The notes: a model not told the origin generated them from the letters alone. Shown: positions 26,055 through 35,024, numbered from the stretch's first letter. The stretch: 49,074 bases of DNA from Methanogenium sp. MK-MG (GCF_009914725.1 NZ_JAAAWJ010000009.1:1-49074), one strand, 5' to 3'. Numbers and translations: made by a program.

Positions 26055-26755
26055 AGAACCCGGACTGTGCCGAAAAGCTTCCAAAGGATGCGGTCATCCG
26101 TCTGGAAGAGGCAACAAAGGTCTACTCCCTGCCCTTTGGTGACGTGGTGGCACTGGACAGGGTCTGCATTGCGGTGATGCCGGGAGAGTTTATTGCCATC
26201 ATGGGGCCCTCCGGTTCCGGGAAATCCACCCTCCTCAATCTCATCGGCAGTCTGGATGTCCCAACGTCAGGAGACCTCTATATTGACGGCCGTGACACCC
26301 GTGCACTCTCAGATGATGAACTCACCGAACTGCGGCGGGACCGTATCGGTTTCATCTTCCAGCAGTTTAACCTGATTCCGCTCTTAACCGTCCTTGAGAA
26401 CGTGGAGTATCCCATGATTCTCAAGAGCCGGCAGGCAGTGAAGGGCAACTCCCGTGCCAGAGATCTCCTGCTGAAGGTCGGCCTCACCGAACAGATGCTC
26501 GCGCACAAGCCCAGGGAGCTCTCCGGCGGGCAGCAGCAGCGTGTGGCCATCGCCCGGGCGCTCATCAATGACCCGGCGATTCTGCTCTGTGACGAACCTA
26601 CGGGTAATCTGGACCAGGCAACCGGGCGGTTGATCATGGACATGCTTTCTGAAGTGAACCGCCGGGGCAAAACCATCATCATGGTCACGCATGATGCCGA
26701 CATCGCGGCCTATGCAAGCCGCACGATCACCATCGTGGACGGGAAGGTTGCATGA
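26039..26755 (+). CDS. ABC transporter ATPase, MacB/LolD type
   Basis: The 238-aa ATPase has all motifs: Walker A GPSGSGKSTLL, Q-loop FIFQQFNLIPLLT, signature LSGGQQQRVAIARAL, Walker B ILLCDEPTGNLD and the switch histidine in MVTHD. The insert between Q-loop and signature is of the LolD/MacB/FtsE type, whose members power mechanotransmission or lipoprotein and peptide export rather than classic import. It overlaps the permease gene by four bases and the anchored adaptor gene by 16, so all three are one transcript. Confidence 0.92.
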   Translation: MEEEVKNPDCAEKLPKDAVIRLEEATKVYSLPFGDVVALDRVCIAVMPGEFIAIMGPSGSGKSTLLNLIGSLDVPTSGDLYIDGRDTRALSDDELTELRRDRIGFIFQQFNLIPLLTVLENVEYPMILKSRQAVKGNSRARDLLLKVGLTEQMLAHKPRELSGGQQQRVAIARALINDPAILLCDEPTGNLDQATGRLIMDMLSEVNRRGKTIIMVTHDADIAAYASRTITIVDGKVA

Positions 26756-27906
26756 TATTCTTTGAAATCTCGAAACGCAACATTCGCCTCAACTGGCTGC
26801 GCTCGCTCCTTGCGGTAGCAGGCATTGTGATAGGTGTGATTGCAATATCATCCATGGGCATTCTCGGCAGTTCCCTTACGCTCTCGGTCACGGATTCTCT
26901 CTCGACGGTGGGTGACTCGGTCATCGTTATTCCTGTTGTCGGGTCGCCCGGCCAGAATATGGTGACGACTGAGGCCCGTATCACTGACCGGCAGCTCCAG
27001 CAGATCATCCGGGTGGTTGCCCCCAATGATGCGGTACCCATCTACGCCGGTGCGGACAGAATAGAGATCGGGCCGGATAAGACGGTGGCCGCCCTCTACG
27101 GCATCCGCCCGGAGCAGATCCCCTTAATGGTCGATATAGCAGACGGTATCGTCCCCCGCAGCACCAGCGGTGCCCTTGCCGGTGCTTCGCTTGCAGACGA
27201 GTATGACCTGAAGACCGGCAGCCGGGTCAGGGTCGGCAACGAGACCGTACGCATCACGGGTATTCTTGAGGAGCAGGGCATGGGCTTTGACATCAACCCG
27301 GACAATGCGCTCATCGTCTCTGACAGGTGGTACTCCGCAGCCTATGATCAGGACAACTATGACCAGGTCATTGTCAAGGTGCGTGACATCAATGACATCG
27401 ACGCGGTCAAACTCGCGATTGAACGGACGCTCAACCGTCGCGAAGACGAGGTGACGATCTACGACACCCGTATGATCCTCGAGATGATCATAGAGACCTT
27501 CAACCAGATCTCTCTCTTCACGACGGCCATCGGCGGCATCTCACTTCTGGTCGCCGGTGTCTCTATATTTAATGTCCAGATGATGTCGGTGACCGAACGC
27601 ATCAAGGAGATTGGCATCATCCGGAGTATCGGGACAAAACGGTTTGAGGTGATGCGGATGTATCTGTATGAGGCGTTCATTCTGGGCCTGCTCGGATCAT
27701 GTATCGGCGGTGTCCTCTCCTTTGCAGGCGGCTACATCGTCGTCTCCATCATGCTGCAGGACGCGTCCTATCTCTTCTATCCGGAGACGCTCTTCTATAT
27801 TCCCTACGGGATGAGTATCGGGCTCCTTGTCACCCTCATATCCGGTCTCTATCCGGCATGGAAGGCGGCAAACCTCAATCCGATTGAGGCACTCCGGTTT
27901 GAGTGA
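26752..27906 (+). CDS. ABC transporter permease, MacB/FtsX type
   Basis: The 384-aa permease has an N-terminal helix (LLAVAGIVIGVIAISSMGIL), a large extracytoplasmic domain of about 220 residues (TTEARITDRQLQQI, IEIGPDKTVAALYGI) and three C-terminal helices (TTAIGGISLLVAGVSIFNV, LLGSCIGGVLSFAGGYIVV, YGMSIGLLVTLISGLYPAW). The cytoplasmic stretch VTERIKEIGIIRSIGTKR is the family coupling helix. It ends PIEALRFE, typical for MacB-like permeases. With the ATPase and anchored adaptor it forms a tripartite-like system suited to envelope maintenance or peptide efflux; the substrate is unknown. Confidence 0.92.
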   Translation: MIFFEISKRNIRLNWLRSLLAVAGIVIGVIAISSMGILGSSLTLSVTDSLSTVGDSVIVIPVVGSPGQNMVTTEARITDRQLQQIIRVVAPNDAVPIYAGADRIEIGPDKTVAALYGIRPEQIPLMVDIADGIVPRSTSGALAGASLADEYDLKTGSRVRVGNETVRITGILEEQGMGFDINPDNALIVSDRWYSAAYDQDNYDQVIVKVRDINDIDAVKLAIERTLNRREDEVTIYDTRMILEMIIETFNQISLFTTAIGGISLLVAGVSIFNVQMMSVTERIKEIGIIRSIGTKRFEVMRMYLYEAFILGLLGSCIGGVLSFAGGYIVVSIMLQDASYLFYPETLFYIPYGMSIGLLVTLISGLYPAWKAANLNPIEALRFE

Positions 27907-27920
27907 AACAAAATATTCTC

Positions 27921-28190
27921 TTATTTTTGTGGTCGTTCCGGTGATCTCTCCGGGAAGACCGGGTGCAGAGACTGCAGATCCGGGTAGGCGCCCGCAAGTT
28001 CATCCCACCATGCAAATGATATGGTAAACGAGACGATGCGCAGGCTGGTGCCCGAGTGTATCAGGAGGCCGACGGGTTCTTTATCTCCCGCACCTCCTCC
28101 CGGAAATACCGTTGTCCTGCTCCGGAATACGGGGATTACTGTTACATTGCCCCGGATGTACGGCATCTCAGTCCTGATCATCTCCTTCAT
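27921..28190 (-). CDS. Small uncharacterised protein downstream of DUF2953
   Basis: This encodes 89 residues starting eight bases after the DUF2953 stop, on the same strand. The composition is plausible for a folded protein (GNVTVIPVFRSRTTVFPG, SGTSLRIVSFTISFAWWDE) and the tail is proline- and arginine-rich. Its position at the end of the GerW-DUF2953 group and the near-zero gap support translation. I do not recognise a family. Confidence 0.5.
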   Translation of the reverse strand: MKEMIRTEMPYIRGNVTVIPVFRSRTTVFPGGGAGDKEPVGLLIHSGTSLRIVSFTISFAWWDELAGAYPDLQSLHPVFPERSPERPQK

Positions 28191-28197
28191 CTGCCTT

Positions 28198-28827
28198 TCA
28201 CCATTTCTTCCATACCGCCGGGTGGCGGATGATACGGATCACCGGCGGGACAAGAGAGAGGGGGTGGGCAATCCGGATGGCCCCTTCTGCCTCGCCTTCC
28301 ACCACATGTTCATGAAATTCTGCAGCGGCTGCAAGGGAGATTCGCTCTCCTGTCGCCATCAGCATGCCCCGGAGGGCCATCAGGATGCCAAAGACCTCTC
28401 CGGTCAGGGCCGCATCACCCAGTCCGAATCTGACCGAGGCCCGCAGGTGGTCGATTGCAATCTGGTGCAGGATGGGGCCTGCCTGCGGCAGCACCGCATC
28501 CGCGATGCCGATGATATCGGGTGCCGGTTTCTCTTTGTCTGTCTCCTCTGCTTCTTTCTCCGGGGATTCCGTTGGAACTGTCTCGGGCAGGACTCTTCTG
28601 ACCGTCCGTCCGAAGAGAGATACCTCGATGGTGGACTCATCCGGGACATTTGCATGCAGGGAGATAATTCCCCACTCTGCACAGAATCCAAAGAGGAGTG
28701 CCGGTGCGTCCCGGCAGAGTCTGGCCCGGCCGCTGAGGTTCACCGGCACTGCCCAGAGAATGATGAGCAGGGCTGCAATGAAGACGATGAGAAGTGCTGC
28801 TGCAATGAGAATAATCCCGTATATCAT
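28198..28827 (-). CDS. DUF2953 protein (YtfI-like)
   Basis: The 209-aa protein opens with a membrane helix (LIAAALLIVFIAALLIILW) and continues with the DUF2953 pattern: EWGIISLHANVPDESTIEV, then VRFGLGDAALTGEVFGILMA, the most typical segment, and IRIAHPLSLVPPVIRII at the end. An acidic linker (ESPEKEAEETDKEK) separates the halves. In Bacillus the homologue is encoded next to ytfJ (gerW); the same pairing occurs here, because the GerW gene lies just upstream. The role of the pair outside spore formers is unknown. Confidence 0.75.
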   Translation of the reverse strand: MIYGIILIAAALLIVFIAALLIILWAVPVNLSGRARLCRDAPALLFGFCAEWGIISLHANVPDESTIEVSLFGRTVRRVLPETVPTESPEKEAEETDKEKPAPDIIGIADAVLPQAGPILHQIAIDHLRASVRFGLGDAALTGEVFGILMALRGMLMATGERISLAAAAEFHEHVVEGEAEGAIRIAHPLSLVPPVIRIIRHPAVWKKW

Positions 28828-28853
28828 AAAAAGAAGGGTTGGGGTTGTCCCGG

Positions 28854-29309
28854 TTATGTGGTCTCTGTCTCTTCCGGCACTTCAGTCGGGCCTTCGGACG
28901 CAGCGGGCTTTTCCGGTTCGCTCTTTTTTGTCATCGTCTTCAGGGCCTCTGTCACCTGCGGCAGGACGTTCTCACCGATGGTGGCGATGGCCTCTGATAT
29001 GGCGGAGTGTTTCTTGAGCGAGATCACCTGCACACTTTCAATTCCGGTCAGTTTCTTGTGCAGGATGATGAGTGCAACAGGTGAGACGCCGCCACCGGCT
29101 CCGGCTCCGGCCCCTTCGCCGCTGCCTTCACCCTTCGTCGTATCTTTCCCGTTTCCTTTTACCATTCCGCCACCGAATCCGAATCCGAATGAGGCGATAG
29201 GGATGATGACCTTGTCCCCTGCATCGATTGCATCGCCCATGATGGTATTGGCATTGATGAGACTGTCCAGTTCATCGGTAGCCAGTTTAAAGAAGTCTTC
29301 TCCTGACAT
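28854..29309 (-). CDS. GerW/YtfJ-family protein
   Basis: The 151-aa protein shows the GerW pattern: an N-terminal helix, then NANTIMGDAIDAGDKVIIP, SFGFGFGGGM, a glycine-rich loop (GEGSGEGAGAGAGGGVSPVA) and VSPVALIILHKKLTGIESVQV. In Bacillus GerW is a spore protein needed for germination on certain nutrients, which cannot be its task in a methanogen. The C-terminal tail (EPEKPAASEGPTEVPEE) is acidic and probably disordered. It leads a three-gene minus-strand group with DUF2953 and an 89-aa protein. Confidence 0.8.
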   Translation of the reverse strand: MSGEDFFKLATDELDSLINANTIMGDAIDAGDKVIIPIASFGFGFGGGMVKGNGKDTTKGEGSGEGAGAGAGGGVSPVALIILHKKLTGIESVQVISLKKHSAISEAIATIGENVLPQVTEALKTMTKKSEPEKPAASEGPTEVPEETETT

Positions 29310-29404
29310 GTATGTTACCAGCCTTAGGTATATTCAGGTAGGTGTTAAAGTTACCGCATCCCCGTCCGGTGGGCCAGCCTGCCGGCCTGTGTGAATCTCT
29401 TCTA

Positions 29405-30007
29405 TCAGATATTGTCGGGGTCCTGCAGGGCCGGGCAGAAGTTGCATATCGAGTGCCATATCTCCTCTTCCTTGTCCCGGATGGCACAGTAATAGGCACC
29501 ATTCTTTTGGTGCACGGTGAATCCGCCGGGAAACGGTGTTCCCACCGGGTGACCGGGCTCGTCACAGACAAACATCGCAAAGGCACAGAGAAGGTAATAA
29601 AAAAGCTGATAAAACGGGATCATTGTCTCGTTTTCTCCGGGATAGGGTGCATCGGGCTGGTTCCTGAGGCAGGCATCCGGGATCATGCGACAGAATTTCA
29701 CATACGTCTTACGGTCTGTGATGGGATCCTGCATATGTGTCCAGGCTCCTGCCCGGTCACATTTCAGGAGTTTGTGATACCGCCCAAAGAACCATTTCTC
29801 TGCATACGGGCGGAACTCCTCGCGGTAGGGCATGGGCAGGATATCAACCTCCTGCCTGACCCGTGCACTGATCACAGTAAGGTCATACCGGCCGAATCGT
29901 TTCACCTCGCGGGCAAGACATTCTCCCAGGTCCCCTTTTGTCTGTGCCGCCTCCATATCCGCTGCAATCCGGCGGATCTCTCTCTTTGGAGAGGCGACGG
30001 TGCGCAT
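29405..30007 (-). CDS. DUF2115 (UPF0305) protein
   Basis: The 200-aa protein matches the methanogen-restricted DUF2115 family by HPVGTPFPGGFTVHQKNG, YYCAIRDKEEE and SICNFCPALQ near the C-terminus. The cysteines there (CXXCP) and one in FVCDEPGH could bind a metal. It begins on the last base of the ACT-hydrolase stop (TGATG), so it is translationally coupled to it. The function is unknown; its limitation to methanogens suggests a methanogenesis-linked role. Confidence 0.72.
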   Translation of the reverse strand: MRTVASPKREIRRIAADMEAAQTKGDLGECLAREVKRFGRYDLTVISARVRQEVDILPMPYREEFRPYAEKWFFGRYHKLLKCDRAGAWTHMQDPITDRKTYVKFCRMIPDACLRNQPDAPYPGENETMIPFYQLFYYLLCAFAMFVCDEPGHPVGTPFPGGFTVHQKNGAYYCAIRDKEEEIWHSICNFCPALQDPDNI

Positions 30008-31539
30008 CAGGCTGTCTCCTCCGGGATTTCCCTACCCCCGGCATGTGTGTAGTGCTCAATGGTGCCTGTTACCACGAGCCTGCCGTCCTGGTACTCCGAG
30101 ACTGCCCCGTGCCCGCCAAAGATGGTGCAGGTCCGGTGGGTTTCTTCTGTAAACTCCTGTGCAAGTCCGGAGAGGGCATGCCGTTCGGCCCGTGCAAGCT
30201 CTGAATCTACGTTCACTGATGTGACGAGGTAGTCGGCATAGGAGTTGTAGCGCCGCCTCTCCTCAGTGAGGCTCGCAAAGTTAATCAGGCTGTCTGCGGT
30301 GAAGAGATATCCTTTCTCCGGGCAGTAGAGGACGAGTTCACCCACCTGGTGGCCACCCGGTGTCTCCAGAACCTCGAAGCTGAGATCGCCGATGGCAAGG
30401 CGGCATACCACGGGGAAGATGGAGCGTTTCTCTTCGGTTCCCGGTCTGATGAGGCGGATATTCTTTTCTGCCGGGGGATTCCACCGGGAGTAGTGGGCAA
30501 TCATCGTGGTGTAGACCTCTTCGAGCACTAGATTCTCACTCCGGGACCCCCAGGCCCGGTTGCCGGTCCGGATGATCTCCCGGGTCGCAGGGTGCATCAG
30601 GGCGGGCACGTCAAAGAACCCGCCTGCTCCGCAGTGATCCGCATCCCCGTGGGAAATGATGATGCGGGTCAGCCCTTCTGCGACCGGCAGGCCGTATGCG
30701 GCAAAGAGCTGCATCACGTCCCGGTGGTAGACTGCGTAGCCCGTATCCAGCATTTCAAACCCGTCCAGAGTCCGGAAGAGGTAGATGTTTCCGCCGCCGG
30801 GGAGCTGAATGGCATAGAGTGTCACCTCTTCAGAGAGGGTCAGTATCTGCACATCTGCATAAAATCCTTCTCCGCAGGTGGCTGCGATATACTCGCCTGC
30901 CCCCAGCACATTTTGGAACACCGTCTTTGGGTCTTCGCCTCTTGCGGTCAGATCCTGTGCGATGTGATTGATCTCACCAAGGAACCGCAAAAGAAAGTCG
31001 TCGTCTTTGGTATCGATGAGTGTGCGCATATTCTGGGCAAAGCGCAGGTAGAATACCGTGTCATCGAGGCTCTCACCGGTGCTGTCGAACTCCAGCACCT
31101 CAATCGGGTAGCGTGACTTGAGTGCATCGAGGAGCTCTTCAGCGGGACCACTCTCGCGGACGCTCATGCTGATGGTGACCCGGTCCGGGTGAATGCCCGC
31201 GTCATCAAAGGTGATGGAGGTGATCTGTGCCCCGGCACCGGTGGTCATCGTCAGAAATTCATTGAGCGCCCCTGATTCATGCGGCAGGTGGATATGAATC
31301 TTCAGGGACGCAAAGGTCTCAAGTGATGTCTGCAGATAGCCGATCTCAGCGAGTCCCTGGCGGATACTCTCGTATTCCTCAGGGGTGGCGGTCACTTCAA
31401 AGAAGGTTGTATGGGGATCGATGCCGCGGTCAAAGTGGACCCGGTTGATATTGCCGTTATGCTCGGTGATGATGGCGACACCGCGCTGAAGGGCACCGGT
31501 CCGGATGGGGATGGTGGTGACGAATGCGTATCGGTTCAT
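30007..31539 (-). CDS. ACT-domain metallo-beta-lactamase-fold protein
   Basis: The 510-aa protein starts with two ACT-like modules (about residues 1-150: FVTTIPIRTGALQRGVAIIT and KIHIHLPHESGALNEFLTM), a linker region to about 225, then an MBL domain with ISHGDADHCGAGG (HXDXDH-like site), LMHPATREII, ETPGGHQVGELV and LFTADSLINFASL, ending at FGGHGAV. ACT modules usually bind amino acids, so hydrolase activity may be ligand-controlled. ATG 31539 fits the ACT start; ATG 31572 would add 11 basic residues. It lies between the methyltransferase (37 bases upstream from this start) and DUF2115 genes in one operon. The substrate is unknown. Confidence 0.78.
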   Translation of the reverse strand: MNRYAFVTTIPIRTGALQRGVAIITEHNGNINRVHFDRGIDPHTTFFEVTATPEEYESIRQGLAEIGYLQTSLETFASLKIHIHLPHESGALNEFLTMTTGAGAQITSITFDDAGIHPDRVTISMSVRESGPAEELLDALKSRYPIEVLEFDSTGESLDDTVFYLRFAQNMRTLIDTKDDDFLLRFLGEINHIAQDLTARGEDPKTVFQNVLGAGEYIAATCGEGFYADVQILTLSEEVTLYAIQLPGGGNIYLFRTLDGFEMLDTGYAVYHRDVMQLFAAYGLPVAEGLTRIIISHGDADHCGAGGFFDVPALMHPATREIIRTGNRAWGSRSENLVLEEVYTTMIAHYSRWNPPAEKNIRLIRPGTEEKRSIFPVVCRLAIGDLSFEVLETPGGHQVGELVLYCPEKGYLFTADSLINFASLTEERRRYNSYADYLVTSVNVDSELARAERHALSGLAQEFTEETHRTCTIFGGHGAVSEYQDGRLVVTGTIEHYTHAGGREIPEETA

Positions 31540-31575
31540 GGTTGTATTCCGGTTGTGTCGTTTATTATTCATTAT

Positions 31576-32307
31576 TCAGACCGGACGAAAGAGGATCATC
31601 GTCCAGCCGACGGCCTCCCGCCCGAAGAGGATGTATTCGTCCTGTATGGTCTTAAGATAGGCGGCAATGTCTGCTGTCTCCTGGGTATCGGGGTGTTCCC
31701 ACAGCCATGCGGCTGTGTGGGTCCAGATGCCGGACTCGTAGTGGTCCCAGTCTGCAGGTGCTGCGTGCCACAGCCACGTCGGCATGAAGCCGGCTTCCCG
31801 TCCGGCGGAGACCAGTTCATATAGGGTCCGCACTTCCGGCCATTCGCGGGCAAATTCAGGAGGCGTGCGTGACCCCTCCCAGACCCGGTCACCGAAGAGG
31901 ATGGAGCCGTTATCCCCGGCAAGTTCTGCACAGGCACGGATGGCCTCATCGGGTCCTCCCCAGCAGTCAACAGATCCGAGGGAGATGACAAGGTCTGCAC
32001 CCTTCGGGAGTGTGGCTGTCGCAGCATCGCCGCAGGTAAACTCCAGACGTTCCGAAAGACCTGCACCGGCTGCCGCAGCTGTGGCTGTCCGGCAGGCGTC
32101 CTCCCGGATGTCGATGCCATACCCGGCACAGCCGTATGCATCTGCAAGCAGGATGAGTGCAGTCCCGTTGCCGGCCCCGGCATCGATGATGAGGCTCTTC
32201 TTTCCGATGCCTGCAGCCTGTCCCGCTTCAAGGATTGCATTGTCCGTCACCGGGTTCATGTGTCGCAGACTGCCCTGTGTGATATGGATAAGTGTATGTT
32301 CGTTCAT
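31576..32307 (-). CDS. SAM-dependent class I methyltransferase
   Basis: The 243-aa protein has motif I LIIDAGAGNGTALILLA (about residues 39-55), the acidic ribose-binding residue in GYGIDIREDAC, GDAATATLPKGADLVIS (motifs II-III) and SVDCWGGPDEAIRAC. The segment after ILFGDRVWEG resembles methyltransferases acting on small molecules, with many tryptophans (WLWHAAPADWDHY). The substrate cannot be named. It is the first gene of the operon with the ACT-hydrolase and DUF2115 genes. Confidence 0.82.
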   Translation of the reverse strand: MNEHTLIHITQGSLRHMNPVTDNAILEAGQAAGIGKKSLIIDAGAGNGTALILLADAYGCAGYGIDIREDACRTATAAAAGAGLSERLEFTCGDAATATLPKGADLVISLGSVDCWGGPDEAIRACAELAGDNGSILFGDRVWEGSRTPPEFAREWPEVRTLYELVSAGREAGFMPTWLWHAAPADWDHYESGIWTHTAAWLWEHPDTQETADIAAYLKTIQDEYILFGREAVGWTMILFRPV

Positions 32308-32383
32308 GGGTATAGGTGGCCGCTACCGGCCTTCACTGAAAGATATGTTTTGTATCTGAAAAAAGGGTTGGCAGGGTGTCCGG

Positions 32384-32480
32384 CTATTTTGAGAGCTGCT
32401 CCCGGTATGCATCAGGGATATCGGTTGTCCGGTTGACGATGTCGCGGTTTTAGTTCCCGGATGACGGGTTTTTCTCTCAT
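32384..32480 (-). pseudogene. Possible frameshifted micro-gene
   Basis: ATG at 32480 opens MREKPVIRELK, and a second frame, one base shifted, continues NRDIVNRTTDIPDAYREQL and ends at TAG 32384-32386. Joined, they give a protein-like product of about 31 residues. The shift lies in CTAAAACCGCG. It may be a recently broken small gene, a sequencing error, or chance. The rest of the 480-base gap (32308-32788) shows only AT-rich promoter-like sequence before the transporter. Confidence 0.25.
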
Positions 32481-32788
32481 ACAGATTCCGTTCAGATGCA
32501 GGTATTCCCATCACGCATCCTGATTCGGGGTATATTCGCGCGAAGAAAAAGGTATTTGGTTTTATGCTTTTTTTCTGCGGCAAAAAGGGATGGGCTATGG
32601 TATTGCCCGGAATTCCGGTATATATTGCGAATTCAGGTAGTTTAAGCGGGTATTGCAAAATTTCACAGACTCAGTGAGAGTATTTACTCTAATCTGCATT
32701 AATCGCCTTTATTTCTCAAAAATAACCTGATCTGTGCGTTTTTTAAAAAAGATATGTAATTATATCATACGAACCTACCATTTCCTGT

Positions 32789-34309
32789 ATGAAGAAGACA
32801 ATCGGAAAAATCGTCGGGGTTCTGGTATTCTTTATCATCCTTCTCTGGCCCATGGACCCCGCCTTTTTCCCGGTGCAGGCGACCGCCGCGTCCACTGCCC
32901 TGATAGTGATCTGGTGGATCACCGAGGCAATCCCTATTCAGGCGACTGCTCTTTTGCCCATCGTGCTCTTTCCCACCCTGGGTGTGCTGACCGCTACTGA
33001 GGCGACGGCCCCATATGCTGATAAGGTCATCTTCCTTTTCATGGGGGGTTTCATCATTGCGATGTCCATGCAGCGCTGGGGCCTGCATGAACGGATTGCA
33101 CTCGCGATTCTTAATAAAGCGGGCTCGAGTTCACGCATGCTTATTTTCGGGTTTATGGTTGCAACAGCATTTCTCTCAATGTGGATATCGAATACGGCGA
33201 CCGCGATGATGATGATCCCCATTGCAATTTCCATCGTCGCCACGATTCTGCCGAGAAATGACCTGAAACTTGCGGAGATGGACAGATCGCAGCGTGACTT
33301 TGCAGAATGTATCGTCATCTCCATCGCCTATGCGGCCAGTATCGGCGGACTTGCAACGATCATCGGCACCCCGCCAAACGGCATATTCCTCGCACAGATG
33401 GAGACGATATTTCCCACTGCGCCGACCATTGATTTCTTTACCTGGATGAAGTTCGGGCTGCCGCTTGCGTTCATATTCCTCCCGATTGCCTGGGCATGGC
33501 TCATCTACGGGCCCTACCGGCATATGCCGAAGAAGATCTCCCACGGGCATAATATTATCCGGCAGCGGATTGCTGAACTGGGCCCGATGAGTAAGGGCGA
33601 ACGCTGGACCCTGATGGTCTTTGTACTGACCGCGGTTGCCTGGATTATGCGTTCTGAGAAGGATATTGGCGGACTAATCATTCCCGGTATCAATACGTAT
33701 ATGCCGTGGGTGCATGATTCCACCATTGCAATCGCAGGGGCCCTCCTGCTCTTCCTGCTGCCGGTTGACCGGAAACAGGGCATCTATACGATGAACTGGG
33801 AGTGGGCAAAGAAGATCCCGTGGGGGATTCTCATCCTCTTCGGCGGTGGTATTGCCCTCTCAAAGGCGTTCATCGCCTCCGGCCTTGCGCAGGAAATAAT
33901 CAACACCTTCACGATATTCCATGGTCTCCCGATTGTGGTGGCAGTCGTTGCTGTGGCAGTCATCGTCTCCTTCCTGACGGAGGTGACGTCAAATACGGCG
34001 ATGGCATCGGTGATGATCCCCATCATGGCGGTGACCTCCCTTTCGATGGGCATTCACCCATGGATACTGATGCTTACCGCAACCTTCGCCGCTTCGATGG
34101 CATTTATGCTGCCGGTTGCGACCCCCCCGAATGCGGTGGCCTATGGTTCCGGCTACATCACCATGCAGGATATGATGCGTTCCGGATGGGTGCTTAACTT
34201 CTTCGGTATCGGTATTCTGACCGTGATGATGTTCACCATCATCACCTGGGTCCTCGGCATCGGCCCTGAGATCCCGACATGGGCACTGGAACCTGTGCTT
34301 GGCCCCTGA
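32789..34309 (+). CDS. SLC13/DASS family anion transporter
   Basis: The 506-aa membrane protein has about 11-12 hydrophobic segments. The two SNT signatures of the divalent anion:sodium symporter family are seen in MWISNTATAMMMIPIA (about residue 132) and EVTSNTAMASVMIPI (about 396), each in a re-entrant hairpin, and IGTPPNGIFLAQ and LPVATPPNAVAYGSG complete the substrate sites. Substrates in the family are sulfate, phosphate, succinate, malate or citrate; the sequence does not decide. An AT-rich promoter (TTTTTTAAAAAAGATATGTAA, near 32740) lies just before the ATG. Confidence 0.9.
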   Translation: MKKTIGKIVGVLVFFIILLWPMDPAFFPVQATAASTALIVIWWITEAIPIQATALLPIVLFPTLGVLTATEATAPYADKVIFLFMGGFIIAMSMQRWGLHERIALAILNKAGSSSRMLIFGFMVATAFLSMWISNTATAMMMIPIAISIVATILPRNDLKLAEMDRSQRDFAECIVISIAYAASIGGLATIIGTPPNGIFLAQMETIFPTAPTIDFFTWMKFGLPLAFIFLPIAWAWLIYGPYRHMPKKISHGHNIIRQRIAELGPMSKGERWTLMVFVLTAVAWIMRSEKDIGGLIIPGINTYMPWVHDSTIAIAGALLLFLLPVDRKQGIYTMNWEWAKKIPWGILILFGGGIALSKAFIASGLAQEIINTFTIFHGLPIVVAVVAVAVIVSFLTEVTSNTAMASVMIPIMAVTSLSMGIHPWILMLTATFAASMAFMLPVATPPNAVAYGSGYITMQDMMRSGWVLNFFGIGILTVMMFTIITWVLGIGPEIPTWALEPVLGP

Positions 34310-34415
34310 AAAAGAGAGCATCCATTTTTTATTTTTATATCCGTGGGTTTTTCTCCTGGTATGAACCTGTGCCAAAGGTAGTAACGTTAATATCTCACGG
34401 GTCGACGTTTCCAGT

Positions 34416-34643
34416 ATGGCACGGGAACGCTTCATAAAATCCGATCTTGATGAGGGCTTTGGCGTCGAGGGAAAGCGACCCCACGATACAAAGGTCAGTG
34501 TTGATGAGGAGTCAGGCAGCCCCATCGCACCAGAGGGACGGCCTGCCCCCGATGAACAGGATCAGAATCAAAAGGCGAAGAAAGGAAAGTCATTTGATCG
34601 CCTCTCGATTAAAGAACAAAATGACGCAAATATATTCCGGTAG
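34416..34643 (+). CDS. Small charged protein
   Basis: This encodes 75 highly polar residues without cysteines or hydrophobic segments (KSDLDEGFGVEGKRPHD, then PAPDEQDQNQKAKKGK and a C-terminal DRLSIKEQNDANIFR). It looks partly disordered and might bind nucleic acid or protein. A TATA-like TTAATATC is 23-30 bases before the ATG and no ribosome site is present, suggesting a leaderless mRNA. It is convergent with the OB-fold gene 13 bases later. Family not recognised. Confidence 0.6.
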   Translation: MARERFIKSDLDEGFGVEGKRPHDTKVSVDEESGSPIAPEGRPAPDEQDQNQKAKKGKSFDRLSIKEQNDANIFR

Positions 34644-34655
34644 GAAGTCCCGGAT

Positions 34656-35024
34656 TCACTGCGGCCGGATGGCAATGTCTTCCGGACGCTCAACGATCAT
34701 CTCTTTTTTTTCGCGGTACGTCTGAACTGTGCCGATCACGCTGATCGTCTCTCCTACAACAGTTTCAGGGTCAGCCAGAGCACCATCCGGCACAAAGACA
34801 GAGGTATTGTTTACCGTGAGCATGAGGTGGCCGCCCGTCCGGGTATTGGCTGCGGCAGTTACGGTGCCGGTGAGCACAGCAAGGCTGCCGTCCTCCAGCG
34901 TATCTGAGAATGGTGCTGCAAATGGTTCTTTCCCTGCTGATTCGATCAGAAATGAGATCACTGCAAGCAGTATGAGAATTCCTGCGATGAGGAGGAGGGC
35001 AGTCCGTTCCTGCGGGTGGAGCAT
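34656..35024 (-). CDS. Membrane-anchored OB-fold protein
   Basis: The 122-aa protein has one N-terminal helix (LLLIAGILILLAVISFLIE) and an outward OB-fold domain: LAVLTGTVTAAANTRTGG, HLMLTVNNTSVFVPDGA and GETISVIGTVQTYREKKEM, ending VERPEDIAI. The pattern of strand, loop and V-X-G-X-V repeats is that of OB-fold nucleic-acid or ligand-binding proteins seen in several methanogens. The domain lies outside the membrane if the N-terminus stays in, so nucleic-acid binding would be unusual. It is divergent from the PEGA gene. Confidence 0.65.
   Translation of the reverse strand: MLHPQERTALLLIAGILILLAVISFLIESAGKEPFAAPFSDTLEDGSLAVLTGTVTAAANTRTGGHLMLTVNNTSVFVPDGALADPETVVGETISVIGTVQTYREKKEMIVERPEDIAIRPQ

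Noticed and set aside
28021-29394. Plus-strand open frame of 457 codons
   Set aside because: It is opposite the DUF2953 and GerW genes, which have recognisable families; its own translation shows no domain and changes character along its length.
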